Shown: positions 48,952-59,366, counted from the stretch's first letter. The stretch is DNA of 64,000 bases from an uncultured Burkholderiales bacterium (GCA_903933115.1 CAIZIT010000093.1:58288-122287), one strand, 5' to 3'. Notes: a model not told the origin generated them from the letters alone. Translations and numbers: made by a program.

Positions 48952-49674
48952 TCACCTCAGGGATTGATCGGCCAAGCGAACGGATTTTACAAATTGGTGA
49001 ATGAGCGACGCATCTTTGATGCCTTTGCTTTGCTCCACACCAGAGCTCACATCAACGCTCAGGCTGCGACCTCGTGTCTTGAGGGTGCGCACAGCGTCGC
49101 CCACGTTTGCAGGTGTGAGTCCACCAGACAGCACGAGGTGAGCGTTGACGTTTTGAGGAATCAGTGACCAATTGAATGTTTTTCCACCCCCGCCATAACC
49201 AGGCACATACGCGTCCAATAAGAGGGCTTGGGCTGTGTTGTATTGATGGCTATATTCTACGAGTTCAGAGGGGGTTTGGGGGGTGTTTTTGTCCTCTTGG
49301 ACTTCACTTTCTAAGGGAATTCTCAGGGCACGAATATAGCTTCTGCCCAAGTCTTTAGCGACTTCAGTGCAAAACGCTGGGCTCTCATCTCCATGAAACT
49401 GTAGCCAAGCGCTTGGAACGGCTTTTGCCGCTTCACGAATTTGTGCCACTGAAGCATTCACAAAGAGCAAGACAGGTGTGATGAAGGCGGGCAGGCGAAG
49501 CGCCAATTCATGGGCGCGGTCGGGGTTGACGTATCGGGGGCTTTTTTCGTAAAAAACAAATCCAATGGCATTGACCCCCTCCTTGGCACAAGCATCCACG
49601 TCCTCTTCTCGCGTGAGGCCGCAGACTTTGATGGGGGTGTGGTTGAAGGAGGTCAATGTGCGCAATGAGGGCAT
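48952..49674 (-). CDS. trpF: Phosphoribosylanthranilate isomerase
   Basis: Third step of tryptophan synthesis from anthranilate: Amadori rearrangement of PRA to CdRP. The 240-residue TIM-barrel product has IKVCGLTREEDVDAC with the catalytic cysteine, FYEKSPRYV, LQFHGDESPAFC, LLLDAYVPGYGGGGKTFNW with the catalytic aspartate, and LSGGLTPANVGDA. The ATG at 49674 is preferred to a TTG at 49689. It overlaps nothing, but its start is 3 bases from the truA stop. A 197-base gap with a GC-rich region separates it from trpB. Confidence 0.95.
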   Translation of the reverse strand: MPSLRTLTSFNHTPIKVCGLTREEDVDACAKEGVNAIGFVFYEKSPRYVNPDRAHELALRLPAFITPVLLFVNASVAQIREAAKAVPSAWLQFHGDESPAFCTEVAKDLGRSYIRALRIPLESEVQEDKNTPQTPSELVEYSHQYNTAQALLLDAYVPGYGGGGKTFNWSLIPQNVNAHLVLSGGLTPANVGDAVRTLKTRGRSLSVDVSSGVEQSKGIKDASLIHQFVKSVRLADQSLR

Positions 49675-49676
49675 GG

Positions 49677-50483
49677 TTAAAGGATCCAATCGTAACTGGG
49701 CGTGCCCAAGGGCAGGCCCCAGTGTGCATCATAGCGAGGGCCAAGAAAGTAGAGCCCATCTGCAGAGAAGGTGGGGGCGGCTTGCCTTCTGTCTCGAGCG
49801 GCAATCACCTCCTCCATCCATTGGGGGGCGTGGTGCCCCAAGCCCACTTGGATCAAGCAGCCCATGATGTTTCTGATCATGTGGTGCAAGAAGGCATTGG
49901 CCTCGAAATCAAAACGGTAATAGGCATGCGAGGGGCTGCTGCTCTTGGTGGTGATGTGCAGATGCTTCAAGGTCTTGACAGGAGACAGGGCTTGACATTG
50001 AGAGGCTCTAAAGGAGGTGAAATCATGGGTGCCCAGCAGGCGAAGGGCAGCCTCTTGCATGCGATGGGCATCGAGTGGTTTGGCCACCCAGCCCACACGC
50101 TGGTGCTCAATACTTGGGCGCACGGCGCTTTGAAGCAGCAAATAGCTGTAGCGCCTTGAAGTGGCGCAAGCCCTGGCATGAAAGTCTTCTGGCACCGCTT
50201 TTGCCCATTGAAGGGCAATGTCTGAGGGCAAGTAACGGTTGGTGCCCCTCACCCATGAGCTCATGTCACGCTCGACTTCGGTGTCAAAGTGAACCACTTG
50301 AAGCAAGGCATGCACGCCAGAATCGGTGCGACCCGCACAAAGCGTGCGAATGGGCGTTTGTGCAAACGTGCTCAGCGCCTTCTCGAGCTGATCTTGAACG
50401 GTTTTGTTGGAGAGTTGGCTTTGCCAGCCCTCATACTGTTGACCACTGTAGGACAGCCCCAAGGCAATGCGTTGCAAGCTCAT
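49677..50483 (-). CDS. truA: tRNA pseudouridine(38-40) synthase
   Basis: Modifies positions 38-40 of the tRNA anticodon arm. The 268-residue product (E. coli 270) has ALGLSYSGQQYEGWQSQ, CAGRTDSGVHALLQVVHFDT with the catalytic aspartate, and FLHHMIRNIMGCLIQVG. The ATG at 50483 overlaps the fimV stop (ATGA), so truA is probably translationally coupled to fimV, an order common in betaproteobacteria. Confidence 0.96.
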   Translation of the reverse strand: MSLQRIALGLSYSGQQYEGWQSQLSNKTVQDQLEKALSTFAQTPIRTLCAGRTDSGVHALLQVVHFDTEVERDMSSWVRGTNRYLPSDIALQWAKAVPEDFHARACATSRRYSYLLLQSAVRPSIEHQRVGWVAKPLDAHRMQEAALRLLGTHDFTSFRASQCQALSPVKTLKHLHITTKSSSPSHAYYRFDFEANAFLHHMIRNIMGCLIQVGLGHHAPQWMEEVIAARDRRQAAPTFSADGLYFLGPRYDAHWGLPLGTPSYDWIL

Positions 50484-52354
50484 GGTCTGTCGTTGAGCCA
50501 TGCAAGAGACTGCTCGAGCAGTGTCCCGCTGGCCTGATTGGCCACCTCTTGCACGATCGCACGAGCCGTATGATGCTGCCCAACTTGCCAGAGTTCTTGT
50601 GCCAAATCAAAGCGCACTTGGAGAGGGTTTTCCAAGTCGAAGGTGCTTTGTGGCGCAGGCGTGGGGGACTGATCCTGAGCAAACGATTCGCTGGCAGGGT
50701 GACTGGCTGTGTTGCTAAAGCCTCCATCGTTAGCGGTCGCGGAAAAAGGCTCCTCGGGGATCACGGTGGGTGCTTCTCCAAGAGGAGGGGTGATGGGGTT
50801 GGTGAGGGAGCTGCTAGGCTCTGCACCGTCGAGCTCAGGCAACTCCAAGTCGAAGTCAATGTTCACATGGTCTTTTAAGCTTTGGGAGGGGGTGAGGCCA
50901 TGGGTGACAGCACCGGACTGAGGCATGGGCGCCAAGTCCTCTTCTGTGAGCTCATCCGGATCGTTGGGCTGATGGTTGGCGGCTGGGTGGCTGTTGAGCA
51001 CTTGTGGACCCAAAGACCCTAGAGGCGCGGGGGTTGCGCGCAGGCTGTGGGGTATGGGCGTTTCGAGATCAAAAATGGAGCTTGGACGGTTCAAGGGGTC
51101 CATCGACTCGTGGGCGTTCTCATCATCTGAGCGGCTCTTGGTCTTCCAAAGGGTCAGCAAGACCAGGAAACCAAAGAGTAGGCCTGACAAGACAGGCATC
51201 AGGGGATGTTGTAGCCAAGTGGAAACGCGGGATTTAAGACTCATGCTCTGGGCTGCAATCACACCTTCTTGGCTGGCGTCTTGGTTGGACAGCGAGGCGC
51301 TTTGGTCAGCAAGTTGTCCCAATTCTTTTAAATTGTCTTGAACTTGTCGGGTGGCTTTGAGGGTGTCCTTGGCTTGGAGCTCTTTGGCCATTTGCTCGTT
51401 GGCTTTTGCAGCCTTGCTGGAGGGGTTGCTGAGTTTGAGCTGGTCTTGGTTGCCAGAGACGGGGGCTTGGACTTTGGGACTGATGAGGCCAGAAGCTGTT
51501 TGTGGGGTGCCGTTTTGAAGACTGGACTTTGAGCTGTTGATCTTTTGAGCTAAATTCTGACGGTACTGCTCAAAGTCTAGGTTTTGGGCTTTCAGCTCTT
51601 CTTTGGCTTGTTGCAAGGGGGTGGACAATGCTTGTGCCTGGCTGGGGATCCTCAAGGTGGCGTTGGCACGCAAGCGGTTGATGTTTTGATTGACGAAGGA
51701 TTTGGGGTTGGCTCTTAAAAGCGCGATGAGCATTTGTTCATAGGTGATGGGTGATGAGGCAAATTGCTGCGCAATGGAGCTGGCCGTCTCACCCTCTTGG
51801 ACCACGATGGCATGGTCTTGAGGCGTCGACGCCTTGGTGCCTGCGTCGAGCAACAGACCCCATTCCCGAGTCTCTGAGCCCGTGCTCCATTGGAGCTCCA
51901 GCAACACACTCAAAAAACTCTGGTTCACGGGTTTGTCTGAACTCAAACTGATGATCTCTAAGCCCTTGTTGTTTTGAGTCAATTTCGCTTTGACACCCAT
52001 GGCGCTCAGGCTCAAGGCCTCATCCTCAAGGTGCCTGCTTTGGTAGGCACTGAGAGGCGCGATGTTCACTTGTAGGCCACGCAACTCATCGGCGGAGATG
52101 GATCCCAGCCCCATTTCAACCTTCAAGGGCTCACCTTGCTTAGAAAGCATCAACGGGCGCCCCAATTCAAGGGCCCAGGCATTGGAGGAGAGGATTGGCA
52201 TGAAGCTCAGCCCTAAGCTCAAAATGCAACGCAAGCCCAAGCCCAAGCCTAAGTCCAAGCGAAAGCGCAAGACCCGTTTTGGCCCCCTCTTTTTCAAAGA
52301 AAGGTTGGACGCGTTGGCTGCTGCCTGGGCCAGTGTTTGATGGATAGAGGTCAT
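50480..52354 (-). CDS. fimV: FimV-like membrane protein
   Basis: A 624-residue FimV-family protein, linked in Pseudomonas to type IV pili, twitching and cell-pole organisation. It has a long signal peptide (the hydrophobic LGLGLGLRCILSLGLSFMPI, cleaved after AWA near residue 61), an N-terminal FimV domain (ELGRPLMLSKQGEPLKVEMGLGS), a LysM-like GETASSIAQQFASSPITYEQMLIAL segment, a coiled coil, one transmembrane helix near residues 388-406 (LMPVLSGLLFGFLVLLTLW), an acidic Ser/Pro-rich cytoplasmic linker and the C-terminal TPR-like motif VRFDLAQELWQVGQHHTARAI. A 6-base AAGCCC-like repeat encodes the LGLGLG core of the signal peptide. Confidence 0.9.
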   Translation of the reverse strand: MTSIHQTLAQAAANASNLSLKKRGPKRVLRFRLDLGLGLGLRCILSLGLSFMPILSSNAWALELGRPLMLSKQGEPLKVEMGLGSISADELRGLQVNIAPLSAYQSRHLEDEALSLSAMGVKAKLTQNNKGLEIISLSSDKPVNQSFLSVLLELQWSTGSETREWGLLLDAGTKASTPQDHAIVVQEGETASSIAQQFASSPITYEQMLIALLRANPKSFVNQNINRLRANATLRIPSQAQALSTPLQQAKEELKAQNLDFEQYRQNLAQKINSSKSSLQNGTPQTASGLISPKVQAPVSGNQDQLKLSNPSSKAAKANEQMAKELQAKDTLKATRQVQDNLKELGQLADQSASLSNQDASQEGVIAAQSMSLKSRVSTWLQHPLMPVLSGLLFGFLVLLTLWKTKSRSDDENAHESMDPLNRPSSIFDLETPIPHSLRATPAPLGSLGPQVLNSHPAANHQPNDPDELTEEDLAPMPQSGAVTHGLTPSQSLKDHVNIDFDLELPELDGAEPSSSLTNPITPPLGEAPTVIPEEPFSATANDGGFSNTASHPASESFAQDQSPTPAPQSTFDLENPLQVRFDLAQELWQVGQHHTARAIVQEVANQASGTLLEQSLAWLNDRP

Positions 52355-52790
52355 GTTGAGCTTTTCAAGTTGAAGGCCGACTGAATGAATGGAGGTGAAC
52401 TTTGGGAGGTGTTAAAAATGGATAAAAATGTCTTTCACGGGCCCGCATCTTGTCATCCCCAGTTCTCCCTATCACTTTGCGCCTTGCGGTGACCCTGAGG
52501 GTAAAGCAAAGAGTAAGCTGGAACGCAACTCAGACCTGGCCCGTAAATTGGCCCGTAAATTAGTCCTTAACTTGTCCCGTATCTGGTCCAGTATCTGGTC
52601 CAGTATCTTAGCGATAGCTTTGAACAGGTGCCAGATTCCCACTCCACGTCCTCCCTAGGCCTTGTCTTGTCGTCTTTTTTTACAAGACAAGATGCGCACA
52701 AGAAGTCATAACAAGTCAGCGAGTTGAACCCCTCTCAAAGCATTGTCCCACGGCTTTGAACCCTAGGGCAGCTTTTGGAGCGGGGACCCG
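52355..52790. other. Gap between asd and fimV with two 12-base repeats
   Basis: This 436-base gap contains no convincing gene. Two unrelated tandem repeats share a 12-base period: GGCCCGTAAATT at 52538-52561 (two perfect copies) and GTATCTGGTCCA at 52579-52608 (2.5 copies). It may hold the fimV-truA-trpF promoter, which I cannot place, and the end of the asd transcript. Confidence 0.6.
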
Positions 52791-53936
52791 TCAAGCTTCC
52801 AGCAAAATTCTCAGCATTCTTCTGAGCGGCTCAGCAGCGCCCCAAAGCAACTGGTCCCCTACGGTAAAGGCGCCCAAGAAGTCCTCGCCCATGGCCAATT
52901 TGTGCAAACGCCCGACAGGCACATCCAACTTGCCAGTCACAGCTGCTGGAGTGAGTAAGCGCTCACTAATCTCTCTCTCATTGGGGATGACTTTGACCCA
53001 GTCATTGGCATTGGCAAGCAAAGCCTCAATATCGGACATGGGCACATTCTTTTTCATCTTCACGGTCAGGCCCTGAGAGTGACAACGCATGGCACCAATT
53101 CGAACACATAGGCCATCAATGGCGATGCTGCCTGGAGTTCTGAAGGGGGGGAGGCCCAAAATTTTGTTGCACTCTGATCCGCCCTTCCATTCCTCTTTGC
53201 TTTGACCGTGATCAACCGGCACATCGATCCAAGGGATCAAGCTGCCCGCTAAAGCTGTGCCACGGAAGTTGGAGGTGGGGAAATGCTCGCTGCGAAGGGT
53301 TTCAGTGACTTTGCGATCGATGTCCAAAATGGCTGAGGCGGGGTTGGCCAAATCGTCTTTGACGCTCGCGTGCAAGGCACCCATTTGTGCGAGCAACTCA
53401 CGCATGTTTTGTGCACCAGCACCGGAGGCGGCTTGGTAAGTCATGGCCGAGACCCACTCCACCAAGCCGGCCTTGAAGAGACCACCCATGGCCATCAACA
53501 TCAAACTGACCGTGCAGTTTCCACCAATCCAGTCCCGAGTGCCATTGGCCAGTCCTTTGTCGATCATCTCGCGGTTCACAGGATCCAAGATGATGATGGA
53601 CTCAGGGGTCATGCGAAGTGCGTTGGCGGCATCGATCCAGTGGCCGCTCCAGCCCGCCGCTCTCAATTGGGGGTGAACCTCTTTGGTGTAGTCACCGCCT
53701 TGAGCGGTGATGATGATGTCACACTTTTTGAGTGAATCGATGTGGTGGGCATCCAAGAGCTTGAGCTCATTTTTGGCCATGGACGGCGCCGCGCCACCGA
53801 CGTTAGAGGTCGTGAAGAAGATGGGTTCAATCAAGGAGAAGTCGCCCTGGGCCTGCATTCTCTCCATGAGCACGGAGCCCACCATGCCTCTCCAGCCCAC
53901 AATACCTACAACATTTGCTTTGTGATTTGTACTCAA
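52791..53936 (-). CDS. asd: Aspartate-semialdehyde dehydrogenase
   Basis: Reduces aspartyl phosphate to the semialdehyde, feeding lysine/diaminopimelate, threonine and methionine synthesis. The 381-residue product (E. coli 367) has [18 protein letters not shown] (NADP-binding), FFTTSNVGG, the catalytic cysteine in [13 protein letters not shown], and [12 protein letters not shown] with the active-site histidine region of the family. The start appears to be a TTG at 53936, since no ATG or GTG precedes the conserved GIVGWRGM block. It lies 58 bases after leuB. Confidence 0.96.
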   Translation of the reverse strand: MSTNHKANVVGIVGWRGMVGSVLMERMQAQGDFSLIEPIFFTTSNVGGAAPSMAKNELKLLDAHHIDSLKKCDIIITAQGGDYTKEVHPQLRAAGWSGHWIDAANALRMTPESIIILDPVNREMIDKGLANGTRDWIGGNCTVSLMLMAMGGLFKAGLVEWVSAMTYQAASGAGAQNMRELLAQMGALHASVKDDLANPASAILDIDRKVTETLRSEHFPTSNFRGTALAGSLIPWIDVPVDHGQSKEEWKGGSECNKILGLPPFRTPGSIAIDGLCVRIGAMRCHSQGLTVKMKKNVPMSDIEALLANANDWVKVIPNEREISERLLTPAAVTGKLDVPVGRLHKLAMGEDFLGAFTVGDQLLWGAAEPLRRMLRILLEA

Positions 53937-53994
53937 GATGAAATCCCCATTCGGTCAAAAAATAATAAATAGATTCTCAGCGCCTCAAAAGTCA

Positions 53995-55077
53995 TCAAAT
54001 CAAAGATTTCAATGCTTTGGCAACAGCGTTACCCATCTCCTGGGTGTTGACTTTGGTGGTGCCCTCTGTATAAATGTCTGGCGTTCGCAGGCCTTCTTTG
54101 AGGACCATTTTGACAGCGGACTCGATCAAATCGGCCGCCTTTTCCTCTTGGAGGGAGAATCGCAGCATCATCGATGCACTCAAAATCGTGGCCAATGGAT
54201 TGGCAATGCCTTGACCCGCGATGTCAGGAGCGCTGCCATGGCTGGGCTCATAAAGGCCTTGATTCTTTTTGTTCAAAGAGGCTGAGGGCAGCATGCCAAT
54301 GGAGCCCGTGAGCATGGCGGCCGCATCAGACAAAATATCACCAAACATATTGCCAGTCACCACCACATCGAATTTCTTGGGCGCTTTGACCAGTTGCATG
54401 GCCGCATTGTCAACATACATGTGATCGAGTTGGATGTCAGGGTATTGCAGTCCCACTTCTGTCACGACATCTTTCCACAATTGGAAAGTCTCTAAAACAT
54501 TGGCCTTGTCAACGCTCGTCACGCGCTTGGAGCGTTTTTGAGCGGCTTGGAAAGCCACGTGCGCAATTCTCTCAATTTCGGGGCGGGAGTAGCGCATGGT
54601 GTCAAAGGCCTCCTCAGCACCTGGAAAGTGCCCATCCACAGCGATTCTGCGTCCCCTGGGTTGACCAAAGTAGATGTCGCCTGTGAGTTCTCGAATGATC
54701 AAAATATCTAAATTGGACACAAACTCTGGCCTCAAGCTCGAAGAGGCCACCAACTCCTCATAGCATATGGCCGGGCGAAAGTTGGCAAACAGCTCCAAGT
54801 GCTTTCTGAGACCTAAGATCGCTTGCTCGGGACGAAGGCTTCTCTCCAGTTTGTCGTATTTCCAATCGCCCACCGCTCCAAAGAGAATGGCATCAGACGC
54901 TTTGGCCAAGTTCAGGGTGCTCTCAGGTAAGGGATGCCCCATGAGATCAAAGGCTGTGCCACCAACGGGCGCATGCTCCATCTCCAGGGGCAAGGACAAG
55001 ACCTCCAAAACCTTCAAGGCCTCAGCCACAATTTCTTTACCGATTCCGTCTCCGGGGAGTACTGCGATTTTCTTCAT
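53995..55077 (-). CDS. leuB: 3-Isopropylmalate dehydrogenase
   Basis: NAD-dependent oxidative decarboxylation of 3-isopropylmalate in leucine synthesis. The 360-residue product has [39 protein letters not shown] with the substrate-binding arginine, [34 protein letters not shown] and [26 protein letters not shown] (cited in parts). It lies 90 bases downstream of leuD, in the leuC-leuD-leuB order. Confidence 0.97.
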   Translation of the reverse strand: MKKIAVLPGDGIGKEIVAEALKVLEVLSLPLEMEHAPVGGTAFDLMGHPLPESTLNLAKASDAILFGAVGDWKYDKLERSLRPEQAILGLRKHLELFANFRPAICYEELVASSSLRPEFVSNLDILIIRELTGDIYFGQPRGRRIAVDGHFPGAEEAFDTMRYSRPEIERIAHVAFQAAQKRSKRVTSVDKANVLETFQLWKDVVTEVGLQYPDIQLDHMYVDNAAMQLVKAPKKFDVVVTGNMFGDILSDAAAMLTGSIGMLPSASLNKKNQGLYEPSHGSAPDIAGQGIANPLATILSASMMLRFSLQEEKAADLIESAVKMVLKEGLRTPDIYTEGTTKVNTQEMGNAVAKALKSLI

Positions 55078-55167
55078 GTCTATTCTCTAGCGTAAGGGGG
55101 CCCCATCCGAGAGGGATCGGGCAAGATGCTCAAATCGCTGTGTCGCTCAGCGCACTTCATGTTGTTT

Positions 55168-55824
55168 TCAGGCCTGTGGCACTGTGGTGTGGGCAAGCCA
55201 AGGCTTGGTGCTCAAGCGGTGGCTCTCAAAGTCACGGATCTTTTGTGCGTGGTGCAGCGTCAATCCAATGTCATCAAGACCGTTGATCAAACAATGCTTT
55301 CTGAAGGCCTCCACCTCAAAGGCAATCTCCTCGCCCTGGGGTTTGACGATCACTTGGCGCTCCAAATCGATGGTGAGTTGGTAGCCAATGAAACCTGTGA
55401 CCTCGTTAAAGAGGTGATCAATCGTGCTCTCGGGCAAGACGATCGGCAGCAAGCCATTTTTAAAACAATTGTTAAAAAAGATGTCAGCAAAGCTGGGCGC
55501 CAAAATCGCTCTAAAACCAAATTGATCAATGGCCCAAGGCGCATGCTCACGAGAGGAGCCGCAACCAAAATTCTTGCGAGCAAGCAAAATGCTAGCACCT
55601 TGGTAGCGTGCTTGATTCAGCACGAAATCGGGATTGATTTTTCTGCTCTTGGGGTCTTGACCCGGAAAGCCTTCGTCCAAATAACGCCACTCATCAAAGA
55701 GGTTGGGGCCAAAGCCTGTTTTTTTGATGGACTTTAAAAACTGTTTAGGAATGATGGCATCGGTGTCCACATTCTCGCGGTCCATGGGGGCCACCAAGCC
55801 CTTTTGAGTTAAAAACTTTTGCAT
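55168..55824 (-). CDS. leuD: 3-Isopropylmalate dehydratase small subunit
   Basis: Forms isopropylmalate isomerase with LeuC. The 218-residue product has [20 protein letters not shown] and [19 protein letters not shown] with the Gly-rich loop that completes the substrate-binding site. The ATG at 55824 ([13 protein letters not shown]) is preferred to the TTG four codons upstream. Its start lies 16 bases from the leuC stop. Confidence 0.96.
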   Translation of the reverse strand: MQKFLTQKGLVAPMDRENVDTDAIIPKQFLKSIKKTGFGPNLFDEWRYLDEGFPGQDPKSRKINPDFVLNQARYQGASILLARKNFGCGSSREHAPWAIDQFGFRAILAPSFADIFFNNCFKNGLLPIVLPESTIDHLFNEVTGFIGYQLTIDLERQVIVKPQGEEIAFEVEAFRKHCLINGLDDIGLTLHHAQKIRDFESHRLSTKPWLAHTTVPQA

Positions 55825-55839
55825 GATGGAGTTCAACTT

Positions 55840-57261
55840 TTAAGAAAATTTGCGAATGTCAACAAAGTGGCCATGAACAGCTGCAGCAGCGGCCATGGCG
55901 GGGGAGACCAAGTGGGTGCGCCCACCAGCGCCTTGACGCCCCTCAAAGTTGCGGTTGCTCGTTGAAGCGCATCGCTCTCCGGGCTCGAGTCGGTCAGCGT
56001 TCATGGCCAAACACATGGAGCAACCGGGCTCTCGCCACTCAAAGCCTGCAGCCTTGAAGATCACATCAAGACCCTCTCTCTCAGCTTGCTCTTTGACCAA
56101 GCCTGAACCAGGAACGACCAAAGCGAGACGAACATTTTTCGCCACTTTTTGTCCCAATTTCTTGACCACTTGTGCAGCCTCTCGCATGTCTTCAATTCGT
56201 GAATTGGTGCACGAGCCAATGAACACCTTATCAATGTGGATGTCATCAATGGATTTGCCGGGCTCGAGTCCCATGTACTGCAACGCTCTTTCGATGGCGC
56301 CGCGCTTGATGGGGTCCTTTTCTTTGTCGGGGTCGGGCACCTTGCTCGTGATGTCGAGCACCATCTCAGGGGATGTGCCCCACGTGACTTGAGGGTAAAT
56401 GGTGCTGGCATCGAGGTCGACCACGGTGTCAAAATGCGCATCTGCATCGGAGTGCAAGGTCTTCCAGTAAGCGCTCGCCAAATCCCACTCAACGCCAGTG
56501 GGTGAGAGGAGCCGGCCCTTGACGTATTCAATGGTTTTTTCATCCACAGCCACCAAGCCAGCCCGAGCACCCGCTTCAATGGCCATGTTGCAAAGCGTCA
56601 TGCGCCCCTCGATGGAGAGGGAACGAATGGCCGTTCCAGCAAACTCAATGGTGTAGCCCGTGCCCCCAGCGGTGCCGATGTGACCGATGATGGCCAAGAC
56701 CACATCTTTGGCCGTGCAGCCTTTGTTCAATTGCCCATTCACGCGCACCAGCATGTTCTTCGCCTTTTTGGCCAATAAAGTCTGGGTGGCCAACACGTGC
56801 TCGACCTCACTCGTGCCAATGCCATGGGCCAAAGCGCCCAAGGCGCCGTGGGTGGAGGTGTGTGAGTCACCGCAAACAACGGTCATGCCCGGCAAAATGG
56901 CGCCATTTTCTGGGCCAATCACGTGAACAATGCCTTGACGCTTGCTCAAGAACGGAAAGTAAGCGGCAGAGCCGAACTCGGCCATGTTTTGATCCAAGGT
57001 CACCACTTGCTCTTTGCTGATGGGGTCTGTGATCCCGTCGTAGCCCAACTCCCAGCCGTTGGTGGGGGTGTTGTGGTCTGCCGTGGCCACCACGGAGCTG
57101 ATACGCCAAACTTTGCGCGATGCTTGTCTCAGTCCTTCGTAAGCCTGGGGACTTGTGACTTCATGGACCAAGTGGCGGTCGATGTAGAGAATGGAGGTGC
57201 CGTCTTCTTCGGTGTGAACGACGTGTTCATCCCAAATTTTGTCGTATAGCGTACGTCCCAT
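55840..57261 (-). CDS. leuC: 3-Isopropylmalate dehydratase large subunit
   Basis: Aconitase-family [4Fe-4S] enzyme that isomerises 2- to 3-isopropylmalate. The 473-residue product begins [44 protein letters not shown] contributes one cluster cysteine and [15 protein letters not shown] plus GCSMCLAMN the other ligands. It begins the leuCDB unit; a 211-base gap separates it from the upstream small protein. No leucine-rich leader peptide could be seen. Confidence 0.97.
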   Translation of the reverse strand: MGRTLYDKIWDEHVVHTEEDGTSILYIDRHLVHEVTSPQAYEGLRQASRKVWRISSVVATADHNTPTNGWELGYDGITDPISKEQVVTLDQNMAEFGSAAYFPFLSKRQGIVHVIGPENGAILPGMTVVCGDSHTSTHGALGALAHGIGTSEVEHVLATQTLLAKKAKNMLVRVNGQLNKGCTAKDVVLAIIGHIGTAGGTGYTIEFAGTAIRSLSIEGRMTLCNMAIEAGARAGLVAVDEKTIEYVKGRLLSPTGVEWDLASAYWKTLHSDADAHFDTVVDLDASTIYPQVTWGTSPEMVLDITSKVPDPDKEKDPIKRGAIERALQYMGLEPGKSIDDIHIDKVFIGSCTNSRIEDMREAAQVVKKLGQKVAKNVRLALVVPGSGLVKEQAEREGLDVIFKAAGFEWREPGCSMCLAMNADRLEPGERCASTSNRNFEGRQGAGGRTHLVSPAMAAAAAVHGHFVDIRKFS

Positions 57262-57472
57262 GGTATTGGCTCTTTCTTATTCTTAAGAGAAAAACCAATA
57301 TTTTAGGCTCTAAGCGCTCTCTTTTACAGCACGAATCCATTTAAATGGGGGATTTGAGCAGGTCTTCACGTCCCGTGTTTGGCAAAAGGGAGAGTGCGGC
57401 AATTCTTTAAAAATTCTTGGCGCCGTGCATCAAAACCGGCCAAAGGCGCTTGTCCTCAAGGCCTCAAGCGTT

Positions 57473-57931
57473 TCATGCTGAGGGGTCTGGGTCAATCGTG
57501 TCTTTGACGATCAATTGAGGGTTCAGAAGTCTGGCACGGGGGTCGACATAGTAGCCCCCAAACTCCGTGTAGCGAAGCGCAAAATGCTCGCAAGCGGTGC
57601 ATTCATAAACGGTGCATCGGTTGGTTGGAAAAAATCCAAGAGCGATCGGTGCATCTGCAGAGTCGTAATGTGTTCCGCACGGATGATGCTCTTCAAAGGT
57701 GGGCTCATAGACCTCAGGGTCTCGAAGCGTGGCCACCGCTTTGAAATGCGCGGGCCAATCTCCCTCCGACACGCTTGTCCAACCCATGGCTTTTTTGAGG
57801 GTGCATTGGCAAGAGGAGACGCCCTCAGGGGATCGTTTCGTACCCTTGGGCGCTTCTTTTGATGTCTGGGGTTGACACAGTTCAAGCAAATCCTTGGCGG
57901 TTTTGATCAAGGCAAGCGGGGGGAGGCTCAT
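57473..57931 (-). CDS. Conserved hypothetical protein with two Cys pairs
   Basis: A 152-residue protein without a recognised domain. It begins MSLPPLALIKTAKDLLELCQP; a CQC motif near residue 42 and CTVYECTACEHFALRYTEFGGYYVDPRARLL in the C-terminal half hold the conserved cysteines, including a CxxC (CTAC). Such a CTACxxxxLRYTExGGYxxDxR pattern is, to my memory, found in proteins between gltA and leuC in Comamonadaceae. The CxxC and acidic/aromatic residues suggest a metal- or zinc-binding role, but this is guesswork. It sits between the gltA terminators and leuC, with 211 bases to leuC. Confidence 0.75.
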   Translation of the reverse strand: MSLPPLALIKTAKDLLELCQPQTSKEAPKGTKRSPEGVSSCQCTLKKAMGWTSVSEGDWPAHFKAVATLRDPEVYEPTFEEHHPCGTHYDSADAPIALGFFPTNRCTVYECTACEHFALRYTEFGGYYVDPRARLLNPQLIVKDTIDPDPSA

Positions 57932-57948
57932 TGAGGTGGTGAATGTTC

Positions 57949-57975
57949 AAAAAAATAGGGGCAAAAATTGCCCCT
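57949..57975 (-). terminator. Second intrinsic terminator after gltA
   Basis: On the minus strand an eight-pair stem (arms AGGGGCAA and TTGCCCCT at 57957-57964 and 57968-57975, three-base loop) is followed by A then seven T residues. It lies about 80 bases past gltA and before the start of the small conserved protein, so it separates the TCA genes from the leucine region. Confidence 0.85.
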
Positions 57976-58010
57976 GAAAAAAACCGTTTGCATGACGAGG
58001 AGAAGGCCCA

Positions 58011-58034
58011 AAAAGGGGGTATCTCACCCCTTTT
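58011..58034 (-). terminator. First terminator-like hairpin after gltA
   Basis: A stem of AAAAGGGG/CCCCTTTT with an 8-9 base loop lies 22 bases beyond the gltA stop; on the minus strand the 3' arm ends in a short T-run. It is weaker than the hairpin at 57949-57975 and may act with it. Confidence 0.6.
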
Positions 58035-58055
58035 GTCCTTCATTCATGTCGATGC

Positions 58056-59366
58056 TTAACGCTGATTGATGGCCTTCACATCTCTTCTTGGTGAGCCGGT
58101 GAAGAGCTGTCTTGGGCGACCAATTTTGTACTCGGGGTCGGCAATCATCTCGTTGAGTTGTGCAATCCAACCCACGGTTCTGGCCAAAGCGAAAATACCA
58201 GTGAACATGTTCACGGGAATGCCAATGGCGCGCTGCACAATACCAGAGTAAAAGTCCACGTTGGGGTAGAGTTTTCTTTGAACAAAGTAGTCGTCCTCGA
58301 GCGCGATTTTCTCAACCGCTTTGGCCAATTTGAACAAAGGATCGTTCTCAAGACCGAGTTCGCTCAACACTTCATTGCAAGTCTCTTGCATCAAAGTCGC
58401 TCTGGGGTCGTAGTTCTTGTAAACACGGTGACCAAAACCCATCAACTTCACGCTGGAGTTTTTGTCTTTAACTTGGTTCATGAACTCACCCACTTTGGCA
58501 ACGCCGCCTTGTGCTTGGAGTTGCTCGAGCATGTTCAGGCAAGCCTCATTGGCGCCACCGTGAGCAGGGCCCCAAAGGCAAGCCACACCAGCAGCAATGG
58601 CGGCAAAGGGGTTGGTGCCCGATGAGCCGCACAAGCGCACGGTTGATGTGGATGCGTTTTGCTCATGGTCTGCGTGCAAAATGAAGATTCGGTCAAGGGC
58701 GCGCTCGAGCACGGGGTTGACCACATAGTCTTCACAAGGGTTACCAAACATCATGCGAAGGAAGTTGCCTGCGTAAGAGAGGTCGTTTCTGGGGTACATG
58801 AAAGGCTGGCCAATGCTGTACTTGTAAGCCATGGAGACCAATGTGGGCATCTTTGCAATCAAGCGAATGGCAGCAATCTCTCTGTGCTCAGGGTTGTTGA
58901 TGTCTGTGCTGTCGTGGTAGAAAGCTGACAACGCACCCACCAAACCGGTCATCACGGCCATGGGGTGAGCATCTCTTCTAAAACCTCTTAGAAAGAAGTG
59001 CATTTGCTCATTGACCATGGTGTGGTTGGTCACGAGGTGTGTGAAGTCCTTTTTCTCCTGGGCGTTGGGCAATTCACCCTTGAGCAACAGGTGACAAGTT
59101 TCCATGAAATCGCAATTGGTGGCCAATTGCTCAATGGGGTAGCCACGGTAGAGCAACTCGCCTTTGTCGCCATCGATGTAGGTGATGGCGGACTCGCAAG
59201 AAGCGGTGGATAAGAATCCAGGGTCATAGGTGAACAAACCGGTTTGGCCATAGAGTTTTCTGATGTCAATGACATCAGGGCCAATGCTGCCGTTGTAGAC
59301 GGGCATCTCAAAACTGGGCGCACCGTTTGAGAATGCAATGGTGGCTTTGTAGTCAGCGAGTTTCAT
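58056..59366 (-). CDS. gltA: Citrate synthase
   Basis: Condenses oxaloacetate and acetyl-CoA in the TCA cycle; 436-residue type II hexameric citrate synthase. [32 protein letters not shown] with the catalytic histidine, and [15 protein letters not shown] with the second catalytic histidine and the aspartate region are diagnostic. It is the last gene of gntR-sdhCDAB-sdhE-gltA and is followed by two terminator hairpins. Confidence 0.98.
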   Translation of the reverse strand: MKLADYKATIAFSNGAPSFEMPVYNGSIGPDVIDIRKLYGQTGLFTYDPGFLSTASCESAITYIDGDKGELLYRGYPIEQLATNCDFMETCHLLLKGELPNAQEKKDFTHLVTNHTMVNEQMHFFLRGFRRDAHPMAVMTGLVGALSAFYHDSTDINNPEHREIAAIRLIAKMPTLVSMAYKYSIGQPFMYPRNDLSYAGNFLRMMFGNPCEDYVVNPVLERALDRIFILHADHEQNASTSTVRLCGSSGTNPFAAIAAGVACLWGPAHGGANEACLNMLEQLQAQGGVAKVGEFMNQVKDKNSSVKLMGFGHRVYKNYDPRATLMQETCNEVLSELGLENDPLFKLAKAVEKIALEDDYFVQRKLYPNVDFYSGIVQRAIGIPVNMFTGIFALARTVGWIAQLNEMIADPEYKIGRPRQLFTGSPRRDVKAINQR

